64,000 nt of DNA, taken from assembly GCA_023150935.1 (NCBI GenBank), contig JAKLJW010000024.1, positions 1 through 64,000 on the forward strand, read 5' to 3'. Positions 17,011-24,985 of the stretch are shown one piece after another (positions within the stretch are counted from its first letter, which is position 1; each line of letters starts with the position of its first letter). The notes below the pieces were generated by a model. That model was not told the DNA's origin, searched no databases, and worked only from the letters and a program-made list of their open reading frames with translations. The DNA comes from Candidatus Binatia bacterium (GTDB lineage: Bacteria > Desulfobacterota > Binatia > HRBIN30). A program made the translations under genes and the position numbers.

Positions 17011-18762
17011 CTACGAGTCGAAGTTGTTCCAGGGTTTGCTGAGCCAATCGCAATCGGCACCCGCACCCGTGCCGGCCACGCTGCAGGAAAGCGACGGGTT
17101 GAACGCGCCGACGTAGGCTGTGTCGACAAAGTTACCGTTGATCGCCGAGCAGGCGCCGCTGGTAACCGAGAACGCCCCCGGAGTAGCCAGGACCGTGTTG
17201 TAAAGCTCGCCGGACGCCGGGTAGCCGGCCGCACCGACGTTCGTGCCCAGACCGAGGTTCGTCTGCAGTCCACACCACGCCGAGGTGGTGCAGTTACCGG
17301 AGCCACCCGAGCAGTAGGTCGTCCCACCGCCACCGGTCGCGTAGATTACCGAGCTGCCGAGCGTCGTGTTGCCGGTCAGCACGGGTCCGGCGCTGCAAGC
17401 CGCCGCCGTGGTGTCGGCGTCGTTCAGATTCACGCCCTCGTTCTTGAATCCGGTAACGACGAAGTTCGCCAGATTCCCGGCGCTGCCGCGGCGCAGGATG
17501 ATGCCGCGGTCGTGTCCGCCTGCCGTCGACCCGACCAACGTCACGTTGCACATCTGCGGGCGCGACCGCGGCAGGTCGTTGAAGCCGAACTCCGAATTGT
17601 CGGCCTCGATGCCACGGCTCTGGCTGCTGCCGGCGGAGAGGTTGCCGCCGCTGTGGACGTAGAGGCCGAACTGCATCGCTCCGGTGAAACCGAGCTGCCA
17701 GTCGAAACCGTCGTCGCCGCACTCCGAGGCCACGAGGTGATCGGTTTCGACGGTGCCCCCGAACCATTCGATGCAGTCGTCGGCGCCTTTGTGCGCGTGC
17801 ACGTAGCTCACGCGCGTACCTGACCCGACGCCGTTGAGCGTGAAGTTGTTCAGCTCGTTGTCCGGGGTGAACAGGCGGCCCGCGAACTCCACGCGGGCGT
17901 AGGTCACGATCCCCGAGTTATCGTCGGTCACGCAGCCGCCATACTGAAAGGGCAGCCCTTCCGCCTCGTTCACGCATCCGGGCCGGTTGACCGTCGAGCG
18001 GCCGTTGAGGTTGAGTCCGCCCCAATCGTTGGCGGCCCGCGGCGCGTTGTTGCTGGTGAAGACGATCGGTTCCGCTTCCGTGCCGATGGCGACGATGCGC
18101 GCGCCCGGAGCAATGACAAGGGCGGGTACCCCGACCGCGGTTGTGTCGCCGACAACCTGGGTGCCTTTCTCGATGGTGAGCACCGTCGTCGCCGCCGCAG
18201 CGGCCGGCGTGGTCACCTCGACAGTATCGGTCAGCATGACGCGGCAGGTCGAAGGCCAGACCTCGCTGGCGGTGATGTCAGCCGCGATCTCGATCGAGGG
18301 GCAGTCGGTCTCGTCGACGCACGCCGCACCGGAGCGGCTGCCGCCAACGCAGGTGCCGGACGAGCAGGTTGGCAGCGTACCGGTGCACCCGGCACGGTCC
18401 GATCCGACCGAGGCGCCGGCCGGAGTGTAGTCGATCTGCAGACCGGCCACGAGGCGGACGAGCACCGCCAGGTCGTTGTTTATCTCCGTCGTTGTGTTGC
18501 CGTCGCCAAAGGTGTCGCCGCAACGAACCGACGGCGACGACCCGGTAATGACACTGCCGAGGCCGGCGCCGCCACACAGCGTCGCCGCCGCCGGACTGCA
18601 CGTCCCCAGTGCGCAACTCGTTAGAATCGTCACGTCCCCGGCGGTCACCGCCCCGTCGTTGTTGAGGTCCGCTGCCGGCGACACTTGTGCCGGCGCCGCC
18701 GCCGCCCAGAGGACGACGGCGCAGGCACCGGCCAGTGCAAAAAGGATTCTCGTCGACTTCAT
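17011..18762 (-). CDS. Secreted beta-helix-type protein with dockerin-like N terminus
   Basis: A 583-residue exported protein. The signal peptide is about residues 1-25. A dockerin-like calcium loop, DLNNDGAVTAGD (32-43), has Asp/Asn at the ligand positions; a second, weaker GDGNTTTEINND region follows near residue 90. The large C-terminal part (about 180-560) has repeated short strands with phrases such as NDWGGLNLNGRST, VTYARVEFAGRLF, DDCIEWFGGTVE and GDDGFDWQLGFTG. These are typical of a large family of surface beta-helix proteins often found near TonB-dependent receptors. The ATG at 18762 follows a GAAGGAGA site. It is downstream of, and parallel to, the Cys-rich gene at 18838-20655. Confidence 0.82.
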   Translation of the reverse strand: MKSTRILFALAGACAVVLWAAAAPAQVSPAADLNNDGAVTAGDVTILTSCALGTCSPAAATLCGGAGLGSVITGSSPSVRCGDTFGDGNTTTEINNDLAVLVRLVAGLQIDYTPAGASVGSDRAGCTGTLPTCSSGTCVGGSRSGAACVDETDCPSIEIAADITASEVWPSTCRVMLTDTVEVTTPAAAAATTVLTIEKGTQVVGDTTAVGVPALVIAPGARIVAIGTEAEPIVFTSNNAPRAANDWGGLNLNGRSTVNRPGCVNEAEGLPFQYGGCVTDDNSGIVTYARVEFAGRLFTPDNELNNFTLNGVGSGTRVSYVHAHKGADDCIEWFGGTVETDHLVASECGDDGFDWQLGFTGAMQFGLYVHSGGNLSAGSSQSRGIEADNSEFGFNDLPRSRPQMCNVTLVGSTAGGHDRGIILRRGSAGNLANFVVTGFKNEGVNLNDADTTAAACSAGPVLTGNTTLGSSVIYATGGGGTTYCSGGSGNCTTSAWCGLQTNLGLGTNVGAAGYPASGELYNTVLATPGAFSVTSGACSAINGNFVDTAYVGAFNPSLSCSVAGTGAGADCDWLSKPWNNFDS

Positions 18763-18837
18763 GATTTCGTGTCTCCTTCGTTCGGTTGTCCGAAAAACAG
18801 GTCTACAGGACACTCGCACCATCTCGCGCTCGCGCCG

Positions 18838-20655
18838 TTACGGCGTCACCGCCGTCACCGAGCAGGTCGCCGAGAAGACGCTGACGCCTCCGGCGGCCGA
18901 GGCACTCTCGACGCGGCAGTTGAAGTCACCCGGGACGGGCAGCGGTGCCGCCCCGCAGCGCTGCAACGCGATGTCGAACAGGCCAGGAGCGCCCGGCGGC
19001 AGCGGCGTCGGCGGCACGTCGTTGTCGACTATGACATTGCGCAGGGCGTAGTTGAGGTCGTTCGGCGTGAACGTCGCGTTGTTGCCCGGAATGAGGGTGA
19101 TGGCATTCTGCACCGCGGCCTGGCTGCCGGAGCCCGGAATGGCCACCGCTGCTTCGGGGTAATCGAGGTAGATGCTGAGGGCGGTCACGTCCATGCCCCC
19201 GGGAACGGTGAAGGACACGGTCGCCGTGGCCGAGCCGGTCACCGAGCAGGACTCGATGCTGCAGTCCCCCGGGCAAGCGTCGCCGTCCACCACGTTGCCG
19301 TCGTCGCAGGTTTCACCCGCGTCGATCTTGCCGTTGCCACAAAGCGCGTTGAGCTCGCCCGGCGTCGGATCGTCCGCGGCCACCGCAACCGCATCGAGAA
19401 CGATGGCCTTGTAGTCGACGAGGCAGGCGCCGCAGTTCGCCAGGTCCTGAACCGTCGCGATGAAGTCGTAGCAGCTCGGCGTCGCACCCGGCGGGTCGAC
19501 GTTCGGGCAGGACAGTGGTGCGCCGATGGCGTCCGGCGCGATGTCGTCCCCGCCGCCGAAGGCCTTGTCGTCCCCGCCGCACGCCTTGGCGATGCCATCG
19601 AGGAGCTTGGTCCGGGCCTTGTCGATCTTGCCGGTGGCCTTGGTGTCCGGGCACGAGTTCGGGGCACCGTCCTTCAGTGCGTTCTTCTGGCATCCGGCAA
19701 GGGCTTTGCGGTGCGCCGAGAGGAACTTCATGCCGTTCTTCCCGATTGCCTGCTTGCACTTCTCGAGCGCCTTATCCGTCGAAAGCGGGGAGAGGCTGGC
19801 GTAGAAATTGTCGACCACCTGATCCACGCCGGTTTCGCTCACGCACTTCACGCACGTGTCGATGTCCGCCAGGGTCGCCAGGGCGTTGTTGCAGCCGGAC
19901 TTCTCGATGTCCGGGCACTCGTCGGCCACGCGGCCGTAGGCCCCACACCCGTTGGAGATGTCGCAGTAGTTGTTGCCCGGGCAGTCCCCGGAAGTCGTAC
20001 AGGCGTTGCCATCGTTGGTCCCGCCCAGACACACCTTCGATCCACACGTGGATCCCGGGCAGTCACTATCCGTCGTGCAGTCGTTGCCGGCATTCCCGCC
20101 GCTAACGCACGTTCCAACGCAACCCGAGGGACACAGGCCGGTCGTGCTTGCCTCGCTCGTGCAGTTGACGCCCTGGCCCTCGCGGGTCCCGTCCAGGCAC
20201 TTCCCCGGACAGTCGGCGCCAGTCTGACAGCTAAGTCCGTCCCGCTCGCCCTCGTCGCACGCCGGAACGCGGCCGGCCCAACCGATGGCGCTCAGTGCGA
20301 GATCGTCGCCGCCGCCAAACGCCTTGTCGTCGCCGCCGCACGCCTTGGCGAGCGCCCCGGCCCGTTTCAGGTCGGCCTTGGCAATCTTGTCGATCGTCTT
20401 CTGGTCCCCCGGCGGGGCCACGGTGGCATCGCAGACGGTGGTCACCGCCAACTTGCCCTTCACCTTCGCCTCTTCGCACTTCGCCAGCGTCTTGGCGCGC
20501 GCGTCCTCGTACTTCTGCGCCGCCGCCAAAATCGACTGCTGGCACTTAACCGGATCCGATGCGGCCATCGCCGCACGCGCCGTCACCAGGTTCGCGGCCA
20601 TCAATGCCGCGACTACGACGAGCGCCTTTCGCGTTCTCAACATGCTGTGATACAT
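18838..20655 (-). CDS. Secreted Cys-rich protein with internal duplication and shared C-terminal domain
   Basis: A 605-residue exported protein with a signal peptide to about residue 32. A helical Cys-containing unit occurs twice: ACGGDDKAFGGGDDLALSAIG near 102-122 and ACGGDDKAFGGGDDIAPDAIG near 356-378, each preceded by a Lys/Ala-rich helix. Between them is a run of short Cys repeats (about 135-250, phrases like TDSDCPGSTC and TSGDCPGNNYC). A CGNGKIDAGETCDDGN repeat (about 437-462) leads into a C-terminal domain of about 140 residues. That domain is shared with the proteins at 24119, 24986, 26097, 26885 and 32242. The ATG at 20655 follows GGAGGAG. It is divergent from the TonB-dependent receptor. 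No enzyme activity is suggested. Confidence 0.82.
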   Translation of the reverse strand: MYHSMLRTRKALVVVAALMAANLVTARAAMAASDPVKCQQSILAAAQKYEDARAKTLAKCEEAKVKGKLAVTTVCDATVAPPGDQKTIDKIAKADLKRAGALAKACGGDDKAFGGGDDLALSAIGWAGRVPACDEGERDGLSCQTGADCPGKCLDGTREGQGVNCTSEASTTGLCPSGCVGTCVSGGNAGNDCTTDSDCPGSTCGSKVCLGGTNDGNACTTSGDCPGNNYCDISNGCGAYGRVADECPDIEKSGCNNALATLADIDTCVKCVSETGVDQVVDNFYASLSPLSTDKALEKCKQAIGKNGMKFLSAHRKALAGCQKNALKDGAPNSCPDTKATGKIDKARTKLLDGIAKACGGDDKAFGGGDDIAPDAIGAPLSCPNVDPPGATPSCYDFIATVQDLANCGACLVDYKAIVLDAVAVAADDPTPGELNALCGNGKIDAGETCDDGNVVDGDACPGDCSIESCSVTGSATATVSFTVPGGMDVTALSIYLDYPEAAVAIPGSGSQAAVQNAITLIPGNNATFTPNDLNYALRNVIVDNDVPPTPLPPGAPGLFDIALQRCGAAPLPVPGDFNCRVESASAAGGVSVFSATCSVTAVTP

Positions 20656-20959
20656 GATTCGGTCTCCTCCCGTTGGTCGCGGGCGCCACCTCGGCACCCG
20701 CTGGGTTGGGGACCCGCCGCGTAGTTACGCACTCCCCTGCAAGGCTGCGCGGCGGGTACTGCTCCTCTTAACTCCCAATCGATCGTCCCTCTTACCGCCC
20801 TCGTATCGTGCGGACGGACCTTCACCCCATGAGGCATCCGCGCTCGTCCTTGATCCCCTCCGTAAGCTGTCGACTGCGGTCGATCCTCCGTCGAACATCT
20901 GCATCCTGCGCGACGCCTCCCGTGATACCCCGGATCGGCTACGCGCGGGTTGCGGCTTC

Positions 20960-20975
20960 GTTACCGTTCGGTAAC
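20960..20975. promoter_or_regulatory. Inverted repeat, possible operator
   Basis: GTTACCGTTCGGTAAC is a perfect inverted repeat of seven bases around a two-base centre, 30 bp before the Pho-box-like site of the TonB-dependent receptor. Its half-sites resemble the CTGTAAC repeat, so it could be a divergent or regulator-specific site. Its function is unproven. Confidence 0.5.
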
Positions 20976-21005
20976 TGCGGCGAGGGTCACGCAACCTTCA
21001 CCGCG

Positions 21006-21039
21006 GTGTAACCCCCCTGTAACCCCGCCCGAGTATCAA
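21006..21039 (+). promoter_or_regulatory. Pho-box-like promoter of the TonB-dependent receptor
   Basis: GTGTAAC, CCCC, CTGTAAC (21006-21023) is a 7-4-7 direct repeat with 11-bp period. Exactly ten bases later is TATCAA (21034-21039), a good -10 candidate. Repeat sequence, spacing and -10 distance all match the pstS promoter. PhoB control is therefore the best reading, though binding is not shown. Confidence 0.75.
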
Positions 21040-21111
21040 GTGCCGCGTCGCCGGCAAGGAGCGTCAAGAGGGACGCGACCACCGCCGACCGTTTGCCCTG
21101 GAGCCATTCGC

Positions 21112-24081
21112 GTGCGCTGTGAAACGACGCTTCCGCGCCTCATGGGTGCGCTTGTGACCCCGCTGACCTTCCTGACCCTGGTCACCGTGTTCGCGGTCCG
21201 AACTGCATTCGCCCAGGCGCAGCCTGTTGCACCGACGCGCGCCCCCCGACCGCCGGCGACCGCCCCGGCGGCGGCGCCCACCGCCCGGCCTTCGCCCTCC
21301 GGCGCAGCGCCGTCCACTCAAGGTACCGTCCAGGGGCGTGTCCTCGACAAGAGCACCGGCGATCCGATCATCGAGGCGGGCGTCGAAGTCGTGCAGACCG
21401 GCAAGCGCGTGCGCACCGATCTCGACGGCAAATACTCGTTGCGGCTCCCGCCCGGCACGTACGAACTGCGGGTCTTTGCGCCGTTATATGTTGGGACCCG
21501 CCTCCAAAACGTCGTCGTAAAGCCGAACCTGACCACCGTCGCCGACACCAACCTCAAGCCCGAGGCCGGCGCCGGGGTCGAAGTCGTCGAGGTGGTCGCC
21601 GAAGCGAAGAAGGCGGCGGAAGCCACCCAGCTCCTCGAGCGCAAGGCCAGCGATGTCGTCGAAGACAACATCGGTGCGCAAACCATCGCCAAGTCGCCCG
21701 ATTCGGACGCGGCGGAAATCGCGACCCGGCTGCCGGCCGTGACCATCGAGGACGGCAAGTTCGTCTACGTACGCGGCCTGAGCGAGCGCTACAGCTACGG
21801 CCTGCTCAACCGCAGCCGGCTGCCCAGCACCGACCCCAATGTCCGCGTTGTCCCGCTCGATCTCTTCCCGGCCGACTTCATCGACGCGCTGTCGGTGGTC
21901 AAAACGTACTCGCCGGACCTGCCCGGCGATTTCTCCGGCGGCCTCGTCGACATCACCCTGGAAGAAGCGCCGGACCGGCTGACCTACGGCGGCGGCTTCA
22001 CGCTCGGCTTCAACACCAACTCGACGTTCCAGGACTTCCTGACCTACCAGGGCAGCTCGCTCGACTACTTCGGCTTCGGCTCCGGATATCGGGCCCTGCC
22101 CGCTATCATTCCGAGCGATCCCAGGGTCATTCGCAGCCAGGCCACGCAGGCGCAGGATCGCGTCTACGCGTCGGCGTTCCGCAATATCTGGACGCCGCAG
22201 ACGATGGCCGCGCCGCCGAACTTCCGCCTCCAGGGTTCCGTCGGTAACAAATGGGGACCACTCGGCGGGACCGTCAGTGTGACCTACGGCACCAAGTACG
22301 TTAGCCAGCCGAACACGGTCGATCAGGTCATGCAGCAGCCGGGCACCGGCGGCACGATCGAGTTGCGGCAAAGCTACTCCGGCCCCGTCGATACGTTCAG
22401 CACCAATCTCGGCGCCTTACTAACCTCCGGATACGACCTCAGCACCAGTCATCGGCTCGGCTTCCGGACCTTCGTCAACCGCAACACCAGCGACCAGACC
22501 GCCGTCCAAACCGGGTTCGATACGCAGGACAACGGCCTCGACTCGACTGCCACGTCTCTCGAGTACACCGAAGACCAACTCGCCTTCGGGCAGCTTACCG
22601 GCCGGCACCGCTGGGACTGGCTATCGCTCGATTGGCGCACCGCGCTATCGCAAACGACCGAGCAGGCTCCGGACAACCGTTACTACCGCTACGCCTTTGC
22701 GCCCGGAGCGGTCCCCGCGCTCGACATCCAGGGCGCGTCCGGCCGCAGCCCGACGCGCACGTTCCTCGATCTCGACGAGTACCTCACCGACTCGGCCATC
22801 GACGCCGACCTGCCCTTCAAGACCGCGTTGCCGTACACCGACGTCTGGCGCGGTCTGGATGCCCATTTCCGTTTCGGTCCGGCCTACATGTACCGCGATC
22901 GCAACGTCAACTACCGCGTCTTCGTCTACGACAACGGCCCGAATCTCTCGAATTCCGGGATCGATCTCTCCAGGCGACCCGAGGCGGTGCTCTGGGGGAC
23001 GAACCTGGGACCGCTGGTCGGCCTCAACGACCTGAGCGGGATCTGTTCCCCCTCCAACCCGCAGGCCGGCTGCCAGAACTTCGAAGCCTCGCAAGAAGTG
23101 GCCGCATTCTACGGCCTGCTCGAACTACCGCTGCTGCAGGACGTCCTCCGTCTCAATGCCGGCGTGCGCACGGAGTACTCCTACATCCGTGCCAAATCGG
23201 CGCGGCAGACCAACCTCAACAACCTCGATCCCCTGCCCGGGGTGAACCTGATCTGGTCGCCGCGCACCGACATGACACTGCGCGCCGGCTACAGCCAGAC
23301 CGTATCGCGACCCGATTTTCGCGAACTCGACCCGACGCTTTACATTACCAGGCCCGGCGACCCGCCGACCGAGGGCAACCAGGATCTCGTCTCCGGCAGC
23401 ATCGACAGCTTCGACCTGCGATGGGACTGGTTCTTCTCCCCCGTCGAGCTGGCCTCGATCAGCGTGTTCTACAAGGACCTCGCGAACCCCATCGAGGACG
23501 TGCTGAACACGAAGAGCAGCAGCACGGTCATTACGTTTGTCAATGCGGAGAGCGCCTCCCTCTATGGCGCCGAGTTCGAAGTGCGGAAGAACTTCGGATT
23601 CGTCGGCCCGTGGGCCGCGCGTCAGGACTACACTCGCTGGTCGGCGCCGTACTTCGCCAACCTCAACCTGAACGTCAACGTCTCGCTGATCGACTCGACG
23701 GTCGACATCTCGCCCGACGCGCGCATCGACATCACCAACCGCAACCGCCCACTTCAGGGGCAGGCGCCTTACACGATCAACGCGAACCTCGAATACGACT
23801 TCGGCGAGCGCGGTATCGGGCGGCTGCTCTACACGACCGCGGGCCGCTCGATCGCCTACGCCGGCGTGAACGGCCTCGACGACGAGTACCAGGAACCGCG
23901 CAACCAGCTCGATCTCGTCCTGCTCTGGCGCTTTCGGGCGCTCGACATCCCTCTCACCGGCAAGTTCAGCGTCGAGAACATGCTCAACGATCGCTACCTC
24001 GACACCCAAAACGGCTTCATCACCAGTCGGTTCCGAACCGGCGCCACGTTCAACGTTGGTCTGTCGTATCTCCTCAACTGA
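21112..24081 (+). CDS. TonB-dependent outer-membrane receptor with carboxypeptidase-regulatory-like domain
   Basis: A 989-residue outer-membrane receptor. The GTG at 21112 gives a signal peptide with an Arg-containing start and a GGAG site eight bases before; an ATG at 21142 is the alternative. After a Pro/Ala-rich stretch, a carboxypeptidase-regulatory-like beta domain (about 72-150) carries GRVLDKSTGDPIIEAGVEV. The plug (about 170-283) contains KFVYVRGLSERYSYGLLN and TYSPDLPGDFSGGLVDI, and the rest forms the barrel. The plug belongs to the type with an SPDLPG(D/N)F.GG signature. The substrate is unknown. The Pho-box-like promoter and the nearby tonB operon suggest uptake linked to phosphate starvation. 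Genes for four secreted proteins follow closely. Confidence 0.93.
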   Translation: MRCETTLPRLMGALVTPLTFLTLVTVFAVRTAFAQAQPVAPTRAPRPPATAPAAAPTARPSPSGAAPSTQGTVQGRVLDKSTGDPIIEAGVEVVQTGKRVRTDLDGKYSLRLPPGTYELRVFAPLYVGTRLQNVVVKPNLTTVADTNLKPEAGAGVEVVEVVAEAKKAAEATQLLERKASDVVEDNIGAQTIAKSPDSDAAEIATRLPAVTIEDGKFVYVRGLSERYSYGLLNRSRLPSTDPNVRVVPLDLFPADFIDALSVVKTYSPDLPGDFSGGLVDITLEEAPDRLTYGGGFTLGFNTNSTFQDFLTYQGSSLDYFGFGSGYRALPAIIPSDPRVIRSQATQAQDRVYASAFRNIWTPQTMAAPPNFRLQGSVGNKWGPLGGTVSVTYGTKYVSQPNTVDQVMQQPGTGGTIELRQSYSGPVDTFSTNLGALLTSGYDLSTSHRLGFRTFVNRNTSDQTAVQTGFDTQDNGLDSTATSLEYTEDQLAFGQLTGRHRWDWLSLDWRTALSQTTEQAPDNRYYRYAFAPGAVPALDIQGASGRSPTRTFLDLDEYLTDSAIDADLPFKTALPYTDVWRGLDAHFRFGPAYMYRDRNVNYRVFVYDNGPNLSNSGIDLSRRPEAVLWGTNLGPLVGLNDLSGICSPSNPQAGCQNFEASQEVAAFYGLLELPLLQDVLRLNAGVRTEYSYIRAKSARQTNLNNLDPLPGVNLIWSPRTDMTLRAGYSQTVSRPDFRELDPTLYITRPGDPPTEGNQDLVSGSIDSFDLRWDWFFSPVELASISVFYKDLANPIEDVLNTKSSSTVITFVNAESASLYGAEFEVRKNFGFVGPWAARQDYTRWSAPYFANLNLNVNVSLIDSTVDISPDARIDITNRNRPLQGQAPYTINANLEYDFGERGIGRLLYTTAGRSIAYAGVNGLDDEYQEPRNQLDLVLLWRFRALDIPLTGKFSVENMLNDRYLDTQNGFITSRFRTGATFNVGLSYLLN

Positions 24082-24118
24082 TCGCGCCCACACCGTCACC
24101 CACAGGAGGAACCCGTTC

Positions 24119-24967
24119 ATGCACAACCAGGCTCGTCGCACTCGCTCAGGCTGGCTCGTCAGAAGCGGCTGCGCTCTCGCCGTGCTGGTAGCCGGTGCCA
24201 CCCTGGCACGCGCCCAATGCACGGGGGACTGCGGCGGCGACCGCGAGGTCACCGTCGACGAGATCATCACCATGGTAAATATCGCCAACGGGGCTGCCGT
24301 TCTCGACACCTGCCCCGCCGCCGACGGCAACGGAGATACTCTTGTCGCGATCGACGACATCATCAGCGCCGTCAACAATGCCACCAACGGCTGCCCGGCT
24401 CCGACCCCGACGCCGACCCCGACCCCAACGGACGGTACCGTCACGCCGAACCCGACGCCCACCGTGCCGGCGCTCTGCGGCAACGGCGTCGTGAACTTCG
24501 ACGTCGGCGAAACGTGCGACGACGGCAATCTCGTCGAAGGGGACTCGTGCCCGGCGAACTGCCGCATCCGCACGTGCACCCCGGACGGCACCACGCTCGA
24601 TGTGACCGTGAGCTTTGCACCGCCCGAGAATACCGACATCGCCGCACTCTCCGTGTTCCTGCGATATCAGGAGGACCGCGTACGCATCCCGGGATCGCGG
24701 GACAGTCAGTTAACGGCGGATCGCATTACCAATTCGCCGGAGAACACCTTCTTTCAGCACAACGATCGGGACTACGGCCTGCAAATGGTCGTCGTCAGTT
24801 TCGACCAGTCGCCGATTGCCCCGGGCATCCTGTTTACGGTGCAATTCGACAACTGTAGCGGCGCCGTCCCGCCCGAGGTCGCCGATTTCCTGTGCCGGGT
24901 CGACAGCGCGTCGACGCCCGCCGGGAGCGACATTCCAGGGACAACCTGCTCGGTCTCGATCCCCTGA
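24119..24967 (+). CDS. Secreted protein: dockerin-like pair, Cys-rich repeat, shared C-terminal domain
   Basis: A 282-residue exported protein 37 bp after the receptor gene, with a strong AGGAGGA site. The signal peptide ends near ARAQ (33). Two calcium-loop segments 32 residues apart, DCGGDREVTVDE (37-48) and DGNGDTLVAIDD (69-80), each followed by a helix ending in Asn/Gly, have the layout of a type I dockerin. A Pro/Thr linker (about 93-117) and a CGNGVVNFDVGETCDDGN repeat follow. The shared C-terminal domain (about 157-282) has FTVQFDNCSG and ADFLCRV. The combination suggests a surface protein able to bind partners at both ends; no enzymatic motif is visible. Confidence 0.82.
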   Translation: MHNQARRTRSGWLVRSGCALAVLVAGATLARAQCTGDCGGDREVTVDEIITMVNIANGAAVLDTCPAADGNGDTLVAIDDIISAVNNATNGCPAPTPTPTPTPTDGTVTPNPTPTVPALCGNGVVNFDVGETCDDGNLVEGDSCPANCRIRTCTPDGTTLDVTVSFAPPENTDIAALSVFLRYQEDRVRIPGSRDSQLTADRITNSPENTFFQHNDRDYGLQMVVVSFDQSPIAPGILFTVQFDNCSGAVPPEVADFLCRVDSASTPAGSDIPGTTCSVSIP

Positions 24968-24985
24968 CCACGTGGAGCACGGGCT

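Larger units (their letters stand above)
20656..21111. other. Divergent control region between Cys-rich gene and TonB receptor
   Basis: A 456-bp intergenic region. It holds the 16-bp inverted repeat at 20960-20975 and the Pho-box-like promoter at 21006-21039. No gene is visible in the rest. Confidence 0.65.

Noticed and set aside
18685..20724. 679-residue open frame on the plus strand
   Set aside because: Antisense to the Cys-rich gene at 18838-20655, whose signal peptide, ribosome site and Cys repeats make it the real gene.
22632..24191. 519-residue open frame inside the TonB receptor
   Set aside because: Same strand but shifted; the receptor frame has plug and barrel motifs throughout, and this one is Arg/Pro-rich.
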